A stretch of DNA of 64,000 bases. Origin: a bacterium (GTDB taxonomy: Bacteria > Campylobacterota > Campylobacteria > Campylobacterales > Sulfurimonadaceae). The position numbers and the translations under genes are program-made. Position 1 is the stretch's first letter. Each line of letters opens with the position of its first letter. Where the stretch lies: the NCBI GenBank assembly GCA_018825665.1, contig JAHJEG010000033.1, forward strand, positions 1 through 64,000, given 5' to 3'. Positions 42,275 through 52,801 of the stretch are shown here, one piece after another. The notes under the pieces are model-generated. The model was not told where the DNA came from, did not search any database, and saw only the letters and a program-made list of their open reading frames with translations.

Positions 42275-42661
42275 TCAGTTATTCGCTTTTACCTCTTTTA
42301 GTTTGTCTCTAAAATCTCTAGCATTCGCACCGCCGTCTATTCGGTCGAGTCTTCTCTCGCTTTTGTTCAAAAAATGAAAAGTCGGAGTGCCGATATACGT
42401 CAAACCTTCCGGAATAAAATCATTGTGTATATCCAGATGCACACCTAAAAAGTCCTTGTTAAACTCATTGACTACATTGTCGTCTTCAAACACTATGTCG
42501 TCCATATATTCACAGGTAGGGCAATCTTCACGGCTCAGCATGACCATCACTATCTTATTCTCTTTTTTTGCTTTTTCTATCGCATCATCATATTTCATCC
42601 AGTGAATCTCTGCAAATAATGAGCTGACAAGCAGACTTGCTATTAGTATTATCTTTGACAT
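42275..42661 (-). CDS. Secreted thioredoxin-fold protein
   Basis: Signal peptide; DCPTCEYMDDIVFEDDNV; TPTFHFLNK. Confidence 0.8.
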   Translation of the reverse strand: MSKIILIASLLVSSLFAEIHWMKYDDAIEKAKKENKIVMVMLSREDCPTCEYMDDIVFEDDNVVNEFNKDFLGVHLDIHNDFIPEGLTYIGTPTFHFLNKSERRLDRIDGGANARDFRDKLKEVKANN

Positions 42662-42670
42662 CTTCTCTTC

Positions 42671-44461
42671 CTATATTTTATTTAAATGGGTCAAAAACTC
42701 ATCCGGCGGTATAAACCCTATGATTGTTTTTGCCTGCATCACTTCACCCGTTTCATCTATAAACAAAATCGCGGGAGGACCAAAGACACCGTACTTTTTA
42801 CTCAAAGCTTTTTCATTCTCGCCGTTATCCGTTACATCCGCTTTTATGAGCACAAACTCTGCCATCTTCGCTTTTACGTTTTCATCGGCAAAGGTCACCT
42901 CTTCAAGCTCCTTGCAGGCTGTACACCATTTAGCACTAAAATCAAGAAGTATCTTTTTACCCTTGTATTTTGCCAGCTCAATATCCAGCTCTTCAATCGA
43001 TGTGACTGTTACAAACGTAGTGTTGAGCTGCTTTTGAACCGCGGTTTGAGAGAGTGTGCCCCCCTTGAAAACTTCCAAAGGCTTGCTCATACTTGAAGAG
43101 CCTCCAAGCACTCCGATAAATACTGCAAGAGAATACAGGAAAATAAGCATGGCAATCGATTTTTTGATGTGATGCTGCTGTTTTTCAGTATCAAAGAGTC
43201 CAAGATAAAAGGCAAAACTTATACCAGTAACGGCATAAAGCATCATAGTGACCGTGTTATCCAGGATTCTCTCCAACATCCAGATAGCAATAACTATCAT
43301 AGAAACACCGAAGAAGGCATTGACAAGAGTCATCCATTCACCCGGTTTTGGCATAAATTTACCTGCACTCGTACCGATAAAGATAAGAGGCAGTCCCATT
43401 CCAAGACTCATCGCAAACAGCGCTGCACCGCCTAAAAATGCATCTCCGGTTTGACCGATATACACCAGGGCTCCTGCAAGCGGCGCTGCAACACAGGGTC
43501 CGACGATAAGAGCAGATAGGAATCCCATCACCGCCACACCTGCCATGCCGCCTTTTTTCTCACCCGTACTGCTTACTTTTGCGACGATGGAATCGGGAAT
43601 TTTAAGTTCATAAAAACCAAACATGCTCATTGCAAGTGCCACAAATACGCCGGCAAAGGAAACGATAACCCAAGGATTTTGAAGCGCTGCCTGCAGGTTT
43701 GCTCCAAACATACCGGCTAAGACCCCTGCTATCGTATAGGCTACGGACATAGCGAGCACATACACAAGAGACATGCTAAATGCCCGACATACGCCCTGGT
43801 CCTTACACTGAGAGACGATAACACCCGAGATTATAGGTATCATAGGAAAAACACAAGGGGTCAAAGAGAGCAAAAGTCCAAAACCAAAAAAGGTCAGCAA
43901 AATCACCCAGACACTGCTGTTTTTCAATACATCAGAGATTGCATCCGTTTGTGAAACTTCGCCTGTATCTACACTCTGTTGTGATGTTTTTAAAGGGATT
44001 TTCGCCACTGCAGGTTCTTTTACCGCAGAGAGTACAGAGAGCTTTGAGCTGTCTATCTCAAAAGTAAAAACTTTACTCAGGGGCTCATAACAAAGCCCCT
44101 GTTCTGAACACCCTTGATAAAAGAGTTCAAACTCGATACTTTTCATTCCCTGGACTCTGCTCTCTTTTTGCAGGTTTACTACAAAATGGGGAGTCTCAAG
44201 ATATGCCATATCCCCTTCATGTGCAACCCGAGAGGGTGATATTATCTCTGAAATATGTATTCCATCACCTTTTTTTATCTCCATCTTCAACTTGTCTGCA
44301 TACAAATAAATATCTTTCGCTATCTCCACGCTGGCCTGTATCTGCATATTTTCATTGAGCTTGGCATGTGGAATAAATGCTTCCTCAGGCATTAAAAATT
44401 TAGGAGGCGCTGCAAGCACAACCAAAGAAGCAAGCAGGAATAAGAACAGTTTTTTCATCAT
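42671..44461 (-). CDS. dsbD: Thiol:disulfide interchange protein DsbD
   Basis: N-terminal DsbD-alpha-like region, TM domain LTPCVFPMIPIISG, C-terminal SAKWCTACKELEEVTF. Confidence 0.93.
   Translation of the reverse strand: MMKKLFLFLLASLVVLAAPPKFLMPEEAFIPHAKLNENMQIQASVEIAKDIYLYADKLKMEIKKGDGIHISEIISPSRVAHEGDMAYLETPHFVVNLQKESRVQGMKSIEFELFYQGCSEQGLCYEPLSKVFTFEIDSSKLSVLSAVKEPAVAKIPLKTSQQSVDTGEVSQTDAISDVLKNSSVWVILLTFFGFGLLLSLTPCVFPMIPIISGVIVSQCKDQGVCRAFSMSLVYVLAMSVAYTIAGVLAGMFGANLQAALQNPWVIVSFAGVFVALAMSMFGFYELKIPDSIVAKVSSTGEKKGGMAGVAVMGFLSALIVGPCVAAPLAGALVYIGQTGDAFLGGAALFAMSLGMGLPLIFIGTSAGKFMPKPGEWMTLVNAFFGVSMIVIAIWMLERILDNTVTMMLYAVTGISFAFYLGLFDTEKQQHHIKKSIAMLIFLYSLAVFIGVLGGSSSMSKPLEVFKGGTLSQTAVQKQLNTTFVTVTSIEELDIELAKYKGKKILLDFSAKWCTACKELEEVTFADENVKAKMAEFVLIKADVTDNGENEKALSKKYGVFGPPAILFIDETGEVMQAKTIIGFIPPDEFLTHLNKI
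44363..44372 (+). repeat. Dispersed motif GGCATGTGGA
   Basis: Exact 10-mer in dsbD (PHA register). Confidence 0.9.
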
Positions 44462-44668
44462 TGTTTACCTATTGAATAATTTGAAAATATTATACTGATA
44501 AAAAACTAATATCTATCTTCTAAATAGAAGCATTGTCTCTATTTCAAACAGATTTAATACTTGCATGTTTTATCTATAATTAAAAGCGGCATATAGAGGC
44601 CCATTTAATCTAATTTACTTGTCAAATATGATAAGATTTTGTATATGTTAAATAATAAAGGCTTATAA

Positions 44669-45907
44669 TTGAGAAATTTTATAAATAAATATTTTTTATT
44701 GTTGATAATCTTTGTCATAATTTTTATTGTGATAGAGGTTGTACTTAAACAGCAGGTAGAAGAGTATGCTATCTATGAGAACAATGAAAAACTTGAGAAT
44801 ATACTCACAAATCAAAAAGCCCTGCATACCTATATTGAGGATATGCAAAAACCGGTTATCTATAACCTGAAAAAAAGCGAGAAGCTGTATCATGAATTTT
44901 TTGACCCGAACATACTGTCTTTTACATATATCGCCAGAAATATACATGCGATAGAAAATAAGATCGAACAGGAAAACAATCGCACGCAAAAGTATTACAA
45001 ACTAGCCTCCGTCAATCCAAGAAACGACCTCAATATTGCCAATGACTTTGAAAAAGAACTCATTGAAAGATTCAATACAAGCGAGCTTAAAGACTATAAA
45101 AAGGTCATTGAAGAAGATGGCAAGAAGTTTTTATACTATGCAAAACCCGTCGGAGAAAACAAGCAAAGCTGCATGAAGTGTCACAGCACACCCGATAAAG
45201 CACCTACGGAAATGCTTAAGATGTACGGAGACAAAAAGGGATTTTATGAAAAAATAGGCGATATACGAGCCATAATATCCATAAAGATCCCGCTTGAGCA
45301 CGAACTTAAAAATGCATCCAAATATTACAATATCGTCTCGGCCATAATCTTCGTCAGTTTGGTATTTATCTACCTGATTATATTTTATCTCATGAAAAAA
45401 CTGGACAAAAAGCAGGAAAAACTTCAATTGCTCGTCCATGTAGACCAATTGACAGGCTGTTTGAACAGAAGAGCATTTGAAGCCAATGTTAAGCGTGAAA
45501 TAGAACTGGCAAAAAGATCCAAAAACAGTTTTTCTCTTATCACCTTTGATATTGACCATTTTAAAAATATCAACGACACCTACGGGCATCAGGCCGGAGA
45601 TGAAATTTTGGTAGAGGTCTGCGAGATGATTACACAGCAAAACAGAGAGTACGACAAATTTTACAGAATCGGCGGTGAAGAGTTTATGATACTCTGCCCA
45701 AGTACAGATATCAAAGATGCTCTCAACATAGCCCAAAGATTACGCATAAAAATACAAGAGCATAACTTTAAATATGATTACATCACCATCAGTCTTGGTG
45801 TGACAGAGTATAACAGCAATGACAGTTTTGAAGAACTGTATAAAAAAGTCGACAACGCCCTGTATCTATCCAAAGAGAAGGGAAGAAACAGAGTCGAAGC
45901 CGGCTGA
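44669..45907 (+). CDS. Diguanylate cyclase with periplasmic heme-c-type sensor (DUF3365/Tll0287-like)
   Basis: YYAKPVGENKQSCMKCHSTPDKAP between TM segments; YRIGGEEFMILC. Confidence 0.85.
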   Translation: MRNFINKYFLLLIIFVIIFIVIEVVLKQQVEEYAIYENNEKLENILTNQKALHTYIEDMQKPVIYNLKKSEKLYHEFFDPNILSFTYIARNIHAIENKIEQENNRTQKYYKLASVNPRNDLNIANDFEKELIERFNTSELKDYKKVIEEDGKKFLYYAKPVGENKQSCMKCHSTPDKAPTEMLKMYGDKKGFYEKIGDIRAIISIKIPLEHELKNASKYYNIVSAIIFVSLVFIYLIIFYLMKKLDKKQEKLQLLVHVDQLTGCLNRRAFEANVKREIELAKRSKNSFSLITFDIDHFKNINDTYGHQAGDEILVEVCEMITQQNREYDKFYRIGGEEFMILCPSTDIKDALNIAQRLRIKIQEHNFKYDYITISLGVTEYNSNDSFEELYKKVDNALYLSKEKGRNRVEAG

Positions 45908-45912
45908 TTCTA

Positions 45913-46836
45913 TTATTCGGTTACGTCTCTTAGGATAGATTCAAAGTCCTTTTGCGCCTTAAGAAGGACTTTTTGGGCTGCTTTGTCTTGCACTTTTGCA
46001 CTGCTCATCCAGTTGTAAACAGCAGGGAAGCCAAGAACGATTTTGTTTTCCCCTTTTTTCTTATATACCATAAGCGTACACGGTGCAAAGGCAGCAGCTT
46101 CAGGACGGCTTTTAGAAACGGTATAGATAACTTTTAACTTGCAGATAGAGTATGTGTCATAAAAATCAAACGGACTCTCTATCGTACCCTCTTGTGTAAG
46201 CTCGTCGTTATATGCCAAGAATGAAGGCATAACAAAACCAAAAGGCTCAAAACCTGCTTCGAGATTCATCTCCAGCTCCTCTTTTGCATCCTCCCACTCG
46301 TCACCGTCCAAGACAAACTCAAACTTAGTCACAAGCGCACGGCTTTCTTTGAGAGAGTCCTCGCTGTATCTGTGTTTTGCACCTTCTAGAACCGTGTTTA
46401 ACACCTTCAGCACATCTTTTTCTATCTGCTTTAAGATTTCATCATTATCAATGCCGAGTATCTTTGCCTGCGCATCCGATGTTAAAGCGGACACATGAAG
46501 CGTATCTTCATTAAGACCTTGGTAGATTCCTATACCCATAGGTGTAAAAACACCGGCCTGGGGATATTTTTTTATCAAATCCTGAGCCAGAGCAGTGTGA
46601 TATACCGTAAGCAGTGTAAACACTTTAAAATCAGTCTGTTTGAACTGTTTGTTAAACGGAAGATTCATCTCGCTGTTGACACCCAGGGTAAAACCCTTGC
46701 TTGTAAAGGCTTCTTCAATCTTTAGCGTAGTAATCTTCCCCTCTTTATTATTTACATCGAATATGTGCAGGTCTCCCTGAGCATATAACGATACGGCACA
46801 TAGTAATGCAACTATCAGAACAACTATTTTTTTCAT
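45913..46836 (-). CDS. DUF302-type periplasmic protein (two repeats)
   Basis: Signal peptide; FKVFTLLTVYHTALAQDLIKKYPQAGVFTPMGIGIYQ and SICKLKVIYTVSKSRPEAAAFAPCTLMVYKK. Confidence 0.7.
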   Translation of the reverse strand: MKKIVVLIVALLCAVSLYAQGDLHIFDVNNKEGKITTLKIEEAFTSKGFTLGVNSEMNLPFNKQFKQTDFKVFTLLTVYHTALAQDLIKKYPQAGVFTPMGIGIYQGLNEDTLHVSALTSDAQAKILGIDNDEILKQIEKDVLKVLNTVLEGAKHRYSEDSLKESRALVTKFEFVLDGDEWEDAKEELEMNLEAGFEPFGFVMPSFLAYNDELTQEGTIESPFDFYDTYSICKLKVIYTVSKSRPEAAAFAPCTLMVYKKKGENKIVLGFPAVYNWMSSAKVQDKAAQKVLLKAQKDFESILRDVTE

Positions 46837-46868
46837 CTGTATTTCCTTGTTTTAAATTAAAATTTTGT

Positions 46869-47303
46869 TTAAGGGACTATGTTGATCCACCCCTCTTTTA
46901 CTCTCTCAACCATTTCGACTATTCCGGCCGTCACGATCTCGACGCCCTCTATCAGTTCATCTTCTTGGATATTTTTTGTCTTCATCGTATTTCCACATGC
47001 CACGAATTCAACATCGTATTGCATAAGAGCATCCACGCGGACTGCTATATCTTTTTCTTTTTTGAGCAAGGCTCTTATACCATGGTAGTACGCAACAATG
47101 CGCATATGCACCTTCTCTGGTCCATAAAACTTCAAGACATTGTTTGCACTGCTTAGAACATGGTGAATATCTTCATCATCGGCACTTTTGATAGAGAATA
47201 CTATCTCCCGCTGATTGTCAAAAGATGGTTTGGGTTCGGCAAATTCGGTATCGGCATGTGCAAATGTACAAGCCATCAAAAATACGAACAATACTTTAAT
47301 CAT
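46869..47303 (-). CDS. DsrE-family periplasmic protein
   Basis: Signal peptide; HHVLSSANNVLKFYGPEKVHMRIVAYYHGIRALL...VEFVACGNTMKTKNI. Confidence 0.75.
   Translation of the reverse strand: MIKVLFVFLMACTFAHADTEFAEPKPSFDNQREIVFSIKSADDEDIHHVLSSANNVLKFYGPEKVHMRIVAYYHGIRALLKKEKDIAVRVDALMQYDVEFVACGNTMKTKNIQEDELIEGVEIVTAGIVEMVERVKEGWINIVP
46992..47001 (-). repeat. Dispersed motif GGCATGTGGA
   Basis: Exact 10-mer in the DsrE-family gene (ACG register). Confidence 0.9.
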
Positions 47304-47707
47304 TTTAAATCCTTCGTAAGAGATTTAAAGTCCTCTATATTCCAGGAACCCGGTATTTTTTTTACTATCTCTTTTTTTGTATTGAAAAAATAAAAGGTCG
47401 GTGTCATCATCACCTTAACACCCTCTGGTACCACGTCCTTGTCAAGATTTATTTTTACAGCGATAAAACGCTTATCCAGCCATCTTGACATCTCTTTATC
47501 CTCAAATACGCCCTTATCCATATCCTCGCAATAGTGACAATGTTCTCTGACAAAATCTATCATAATCAGTTTTGAGCTCTTTTTCTGAAGCTCTAAAGCC
47601 TCTTCATAGCTATGCCACTGTGTTGCCGACAAAGACAAAAAGCCAAACAATAGAACAAAAACTGTTTTATTCATCGCCCCACTCCAACATTCTATATGCC
47701 ACTTCAA
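47300..47707 (-). CDS. Secreted thioredoxin-fold protein (SoxW-like context)
   Basis: HCHYCEDMDKGVFEDKEMSRWLDKRFIAVKINLD; TPTFYFFNTKKE. Confidence 0.8.
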   Translation of the reverse strand: MKWHIECWSGAMNKTVFVLLFGFLSLSATQWHSYEEALELQKKSSKLIMIDFVREHCHYCEDMDKGVFEDKEMSRWLDKRFIAVKINLDKDVVPEGVKVMMTPTFYFFNTKKEIVKKIPGSWNIEDFKSLTKDLK

Positions 47708-48578
47708 TATTTTGTCTATGCATCATCTCATAGAGTTTAAAATTTTGAAAATACGGCATTGTCGCTTCATTGAGGGCATCATCAATCTCAACACCCTCTT
47801 CTATCAAAGAAGCTACTTTATTTTTCAGCTCGCTTAAATACTTGTATGTGGCATCTGTCGATTCCATATTTGTAATAGCTCCGTGACCGCCTACAATATA
47901 CTCGGCATCTAAAGATTTAATATCGTCCAGGACTTGTATCCAGGTGTTTATATTTCCGTCTCTTAGAGAAGGGATTCTTTCATTAAAAACCAAATCACCT
48001 GCAAAAACAGTTGAGATGGAGGGTATATAAACGAAAAGATCACTGTTTGAGTGAGCTTTCTTATTTATACTTTTGATTTGTACTTCCATATCATTAATCA
48101 TCAGCACTTTTTTATCATTGACAAACTCATTTGGAAACACTTCTGAGGTTCCTGCATAAGCCTCTTTTGATATATTTTTCTGCATACGTGTCATTTCAGA
48201 TTTCACCAAAGATTCAAACTGTTTTGAACCTAGTATCTTTACTCCAAGTTCATTGTAATAGCTGTTTCCAAGCCAGTGGTCATCATGCACATGCGTGTTG
48301 ATCACATAAGAGACAGGCAACTCTTTTATCTCTTTCATCTTCTTATACGCATTTTGCGCATACAAATATGTAGGACCGCTGTCTATCACTAAATAGCTCG
48401 TCCCCATATCAACAAAACAGGAGTTGACCATATTACCGTTGTTGTGTTTATCCATCACCTCAGGCAAACCGATAAAGCAGTGTGTAGTAGCACCTACTTT
48501 TTTTGCCTCTAATGTGTATTCAAAGGAGAGGAGTGAATGAAAAAAAACCATACACATTAAAAGTGACTTCATAAACAC
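47667..48578 (-). CDS. Periplasmic metallo-beta-lactamase-fold hydrolase
   Basis: Signal peptide; VINTHVHDDHWLGN; FAGDLVFNERIPS; VGGHGAIT. Confidence 0.85.
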   Translation of the reverse strand: MFMKSLLMCMVFFHSLLSFEYTLEAKKVGATTHCFIGLPEVMDKHNNGNMVNSCFVDMGTSYLVIDSGPTYLYAQNAYKKMKEIKELPVSYVINTHVHDDHWLGNSYYNELGVKILGSKQFESLVKSEMTRMQKNISKEAYAGTSEVFPNEFVNDKKVLMINDMEVQIKSINKKAHSNSDLFVYIPSISTVFAGDLVFNERIPSLRDGNINTWIQVLDDIKSLDAEYIVGGHGAITNMESTDATYKYLSELKNKVASLIEEGVEIDDALNEATMPYFQNFKLYEMMHRQNIEVAYRMLEWGDE

Positions 48579-48603
48579 AACCTTTATATCTATTTAAATA
48601 TGT

Positions 48604-48625
48604 GCAAGGAAGCTGGATTCCTTGC
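48604..48625. terminator. Candidate hairpin downstream of porin gene
   Basis: GCAAGGAA-GCTGGA-TTCCTTGC, 8-bp perfect stem; weak T-tract on minus strand. Confidence 0.5.
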
Positions 48626-48646
48626 TCCTACACGTACTTATACTTT

Positions 48647-50149
48647 CTAGAATAAGTAGTTTAACTCGAAACGGTACTCATTGTATGAATCTTTGTCACC
48701 GCCTGCTTCACGCTCATTTGCAGAAACAAGACCTATACGGATCTTAGCGTCAAGTCCAGGGACCGAAGCGAATTGTTTACGAAAGTCCATGTGCAGGATA
48801 TTACTGTCTGCCTGAACGCCTGCAGCTTGTTTATCTTCATCAAAATCTTGCATAGCGTAACGCGCCATTGCACTGAATCCTGAAACAAGTTTAGCTTTTC
48901 CAAAATCGTAATGCACTTCGGCAGCTGTGGTCTTAGTGTTGGCATACCAGTTGTACTGCGCCATTGCACGAGTATATCCGCCTGTCGGGAAACCTCTCCA
49001 TGGAGCTACGATATCCGCTTCATCAGCCACTGCAGAATAAGCCACCTGCACTTTAAGAGGACCCTGTTTTAGCACTAAACGAGCCATAGCAAGGGAACTG
49101 TCCAGAGTTTTTGCATCTTTGTATCCCAGAGTATCCCCAGTTGTCCAGCTGGCCAAAGTACCTTTGAGTGTTGCCCCACCGATATCTCCGCCGCCGTTAT
49201 CCATTTGTTTCATATAACGGATACCGGGAGTTACTGACATACTCTCAGATACATTAATCTGGTAGTTTGCTTCACCGGTGATTGAAGAAACCACATCAGG
49301 AACAGAACCGTATGTCACATCAATCTGAAGATTTTCTACAGACTTGTTTTGTACATCCGCTACGATGAGAGCATGTTCGGTGTCTTTGCCCGCAGCAGTA
49401 AAGTTTGCAAAGGAGAGACCTTTATGCACGGCTGAATCATCATTATTGTTCCAGCTGTCACCTGCTGCATCTTTAAAAGTGATAACATCATGAAATGTAG
49501 TATGATCACGAAGTTTTTGAGCATAGAAGTAAGCAGCACGCACTTTGGTCTTAGGGATCTCTTTTATCTCAACACTGTACCCTTCAAAGGTATTTGGGAT
49601 CATTTTTGTGTCATTTGATTTTGTTAAAAAAGACTCAAATATTTGACGACCGGCTTTAAAACTTGTTTTTGACACATCATATTGTAAATACGCCTGACCA
49701 AGAACCGCCATCGACCAGTTACCGCTTGTTTTTACATCATAACGGCTGAAAGTATCTTTCCCGGCTTTTACGGTTCCAACATCCGCGTTATCTTCACGAA
49801 TACCTGCAAACGGACTGTCTGCATAGTAAAGTCCGGCCGTTGCGCTCACACCTGATAGAGGTGCAGTTTTATAGATCATACTGCCGCCAAGTCCAAATCC
49901 GTTATTATCCTGATTTGAAGCAGTGTCTTCAGCTTTCCAGTCCCATTTAAAAGAGTTCATTCTTAAACGACCGTAAAAGACACCTTTTGAAAATGCTTCA
50001 GTCAAGTTTTCTGCATTTTGAGGAAGCGTGTTGTAAACTTCCATCATATTATTTTTAAGTTCACGTTTTGGTTTTGTATCTTCTGCATTTGCACTTGTAG
50101 AGAGCGCTATTGCAGCGATTGCCACTATACTCATTTTCACTAATTTCAT
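48647..50149 (-). CDS. Outer-membrane porin (OprD/major OMP-like)
   Basis: Signal peptide; amphipathic beta pattern; C-terminal ...YNEYRFELNYLF. Confidence 0.75.
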   Translation of the reverse strand: MKLVKMSIVAIAAIALSTSANAEDTKPKRELKNNMMEVYNTLPQNAENLTEAFSKGVFYGRLRMNSFKWDWKAEDTASNQDNNGFGLGGSMIYKTAPLSGVSATAGLYYADSPFAGIREDNADVGTVKAGKDTFSRYDVKTSGNWSMAVLGQAYLQYDVSKTSFKAGRQIFESFLTKSNDTKMIPNTFEGYSVEIKEIPKTKVRAAYFYAQKLRDHTTFHDVITFKDAAGDSWNNNDDSAVHKGLSFANFTAAGKDTEHALIVADVQNKSVENLQIDVTYGSVPDVVSSITGEANYQINVSESMSVTPGIRYMKQMDNGGGDIGGATLKGTLASWTTGDTLGYKDAKTLDSSLAMARLVLKQGPLKVQVAYSAVADEADIVAPWRGFPTGGYTRAMAQYNWYANTKTTAAEVHYDFGKAKLVSGFSAMARYAMQDFDEDKQAAGVQADSNILHMDFRKQFASVPGLDAKIRIGLVSANEREAGGDKDSYNEYRFELNYLF

Positions 50150-50230
50150 TTCATTTTCCCTTTTTATTAATTTAAAATATGTAATACTATTACAGTTTGT
50201 TTTTGTATCTATTACAAATTCAGATTCCGG

Positions 50231-50248
50231 CGGCAGCAGCTACTGCCG
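50231..50248. terminator. Candidate hairpin between soxB and porin gene
   Basis: CGGCAG-CAGCTA-CTGCCG. Confidence 0.4.
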
Positions 50249-50260
50249 TCTCACCAATAC

Positions 50261-52021
50261 CTAACAGCTTCTTGAACCTTTTACGGGACATCCGCAGTCA
50301 TAATCAACCAAAGTAACATTTCCCTTATTGCTTACGTCCACAACTTTTTGTCTTTTGATATAGTCTCTGGTAACATCATATACTGCTCTAATCTTCTCTT
50401 TTTGAAGATTAGTTCCGGCATTTTGCAGGTTACCGCCCCAAGATGAGACTATATAAGTTTTTTCTAGATCAATAGGCTTCCCGCCGATCATAAGCTTGGA
50501 AATCCTTTTCCCTGCCTGGTTTGCAACGGCTATGTCATATGTAACACCGCCAAGACGGCTCATATCACCGCCCTGCTGATAAAGCGGATTGGAATTAAAG
50601 ACATTGTCCGCTATATCTTCCAAAAGCGTTGCTATTTTACTGCCTTTTAATTCAAATGTATAGACATTCGGATAGGTAATTCCGCACATCTCATAGACAT
50701 TATCCATTAAAATGTCATCACCTGCAAGAACCGTAGTTCCCCATCTGTATCCTGGCGTAAAAGAAATATCACATTTCATCTCATCCATGATGGCATCATT
50801 GATAAGCTGATCAAATGTCGAGAAGAAAGTATCTCTTTTATAAAGAGTATTCTTTGTTTTACCCAACACTTCGTTAAATTCTTTTGCATAGGGAGCATAT
50901 AACTCATCTACCAGTTTCACACCAGCAGGATCCGCAGGAATCATATTGGATGCGATTGGAACAAGTTTATACTCATAATCTTTCACTTTGCCGTTTTTAA
51001 TATCTACATCCAAACGGCCAATATATTTACCGTGACTTCCGGCTATTACGATTACTGTACCGTTGATCGTAATCGGCTTTGGTGAAGGGTCATGCGTGTG
51101 ACCGCTTAAGATAAAGTCTATGCCGTGAACCTGACGGGCAACTTCCTGATCAACGCTGAATCCGTCGTGGGATAAAACAACGACACAATCGACTTTGTGT
51201 TCATCTCTTAACTCATTCACATATTCCTGAAGTGTCTCAAGTCTAAGACCAAAACTCCATCCCTGCGTAAACTCTTTAGGATTTGCTGTCGATGTAAACG
51301 GAAAGGACTGTCCGATGATACCAATCTTGGCACCGCCTTTTTCTTCAATTGTATAAGGCTCAAAAATAAGCTCTTCATACTCTTCGGAAAATGGGTCATC
51401 CCCTACAACATTTTGAGAGATGAACTTGGCATCAAGCATCTCGATAAGCTCTTTAACTCTCTCTTTGCCGTAAGTAAATTCCCAGTGTCCGACCATTACA
51501 TCAACGCCCAAATAGTTTTGCGCCTTGACAATCGCTTCACCGCCGCTCTTTAGTGCAACACCGGTACCCTGCCACGTATCGCCGGAGTCCAGGAACAACA
51601 CATTGTCATTTCCTCTCTCTGCTCTTACATGATCAAGGTATGTTTTCATATGGGCAACACCGCCCATTTTACCAAACTTTTTGGCAAGTGTGTCAAAGTC
51701 CATATGCGTATCAAAATAAGCATCAAGTGAGCTTGGTTCCAATCCGTAATGTTTTGCAAACGCTTCACCGCATAAAAAACCTGGTGTTCCAACCAGGTTC
51801 GGAGCAGAAATCAAAGTAGACGGCTCTCTCCAATACAGGGGCTTTATATGTGCATGCAAGTCACACATATGAAGCAATGTAACCTTCCCTTTTGACTTAA
51901 AATCATAAATATCTTTTAAAGATATCTGAGCAGGCGTTTTTGAACTTGCCATACTGCTTGTAGCTGCACCTAATCCAAAAATGGCTGCTATATGCATAAA
52001 GTCTCTTCTAGATATTTCCAT
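50261..52021 (-). CDS. soxB: SoxB thiosulfohydrolase
   Basis: Tat signal SRRDFMHIAAIFGLGAA; LLHMCDLHAHIKPLYWREPS; LFLDSGDTWQGTGVAL; LSGHTHDPSP. Confidence 0.96.
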   Translation of the reverse strand: MEISRRDFMHIAAIFGLGAATSSMASSKTPAQISLKDIYDFKSKGKVTLLHMCDLHAHIKPLYWREPSTLISAPNLVGTPGFLCGEAFAKHYGLEPSSLDAYFDTHMDFDTLAKKFGKMGGVAHMKTYLDHVRAERGNDNVLFLDSGDTWQGTGVALKSGGEAIVKAQNYLGVDVMVGHWEFTYGKERVKELIEMLDAKFISQNVVGDDPFSEEYEELIFEPYTIEEKGGAKIGIIGQSFPFTSTANPKEFTQGWSFGLRLETLQEYVNELRDEHKVDCVVVLSHDGFSVDQEVARQVHGIDFILSGHTHDPSPKPITINGTVIVIAGSHGKYIGRLDVDIKNGKVKDYEYKLVPIASNMIPADPAGVKLVDELYAPYAKEFNEVLGKTKNTLYKRDTFFSTFDQLINDAIMDEMKCDISFTPGYRWGTTVLAGDDILMDNVYEMCGITYPNVYTFELKGSKIATLLEDIADNVFNSNPLYQQGGDMSRLGGVTYDIAVANQAGKRISKLMIGGKPIDLEKTYIVSSWGGNLQNAGTNLQKEKIRAVYDVTRDYIKRQKVVDVSNKGNVTLVDYDCGCPVKGSRSC

Positions 52022-52030
52022 AATGCATCC

Positions 52031-52798
52031 CTATCTTTTTAAACCGGGAATAGCAATTGCCTGGCCTTTTGATTTATCCGTAACATATACTTCCAGTGCT
52101 ACCATCTCAGGAGATCCCAATGGAATAACATCCAAAAGTGCATTTTTCATACATCCCTGAAAACGGCGCTGGAGTGTTCTTAAAGATGACTTAGTCATTC
52201 TATATGCCGGCCATGTTCCACCCGCATTCTGCGCACCCAAATCCGGTAAAGGCTGTGTTCTAAGGACTGAGCCGATTACATCCGGACTGTGACAGCTCAA
52301 ACATGCCAGACCTCTTCCTCCGCGTTTGGTGTCAAATGTTTTTTGACCCAAGGCATACGCTTCTTTCATATGTTTGTTTGCATTGACATCGATATTAATC
52401 GCTACATCGTTGGCAATTGATTTGGTATATGCCACCATGTCAAACATTTTTCCGTCTTTAAGAGCAAAAGGTTTGTGAGAGTTTTTATGCATCAAAGCCT
52501 GTAAAACCTGATCTATCCCCACAACCATTTTAAACTCTTCGAGATAACGGGGAAAACCGGCTATATAAGCAGGTAAATCTTTTTCACTTACATTAAGAAA
52601 CTTTGCAAGACCCGCATCTCCGCCACAATACTCTTCAAGCAGCTCACTGCCGCTCTCAACCATAATGTCTGCGGGATTGTTGTCTAACATCTCCGCATAC
52701 ATTGCACGGTCTGCATCACTCATCGCAAATTGCTCACCGCCAAAAGAGAGTGATGACAAAAGCGCTATAGACAATGCTATTTTTATACCTGTTTTCAT
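52031..52798 (-). CDS. soxA: SoxA c-type cytochrome
   Basis: GGRGLACLSCHSPDVIGSVLRTQPLP; RTLQRRFQGCMKN Cys-ligand region. Confidence 0.95.
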   Translation of the reverse strand: MKTGIKIALSIALLSSLSFGGEQFAMSDADRAMYAEMLDNNPADIMVESGSELLEEYCGGDAGLAKFLNVSEKDLPAYIAGFPRYLEEFKMVVGIDQVLQALMHKNSHKPFALKDGKMFDMVAYTKSIANDVAINIDVNANKHMKEAYALGQKTFDTKRGGRGLACLSCHSPDVIGSVLRTQPLPDLGAQNAGGTWPAYRMTKSSLRTLQRRFQGCMKNALLDVIPLGSPEMVALEVYVTDKSKGQAIAIPGLKR

Positions 52799-52801
52799 CG
52801 A

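Noticed and set aside
45131-45736. 201-aa minus ORF
   Set aside because: Antisense to the diguanylate cyclase at 44669..45907.
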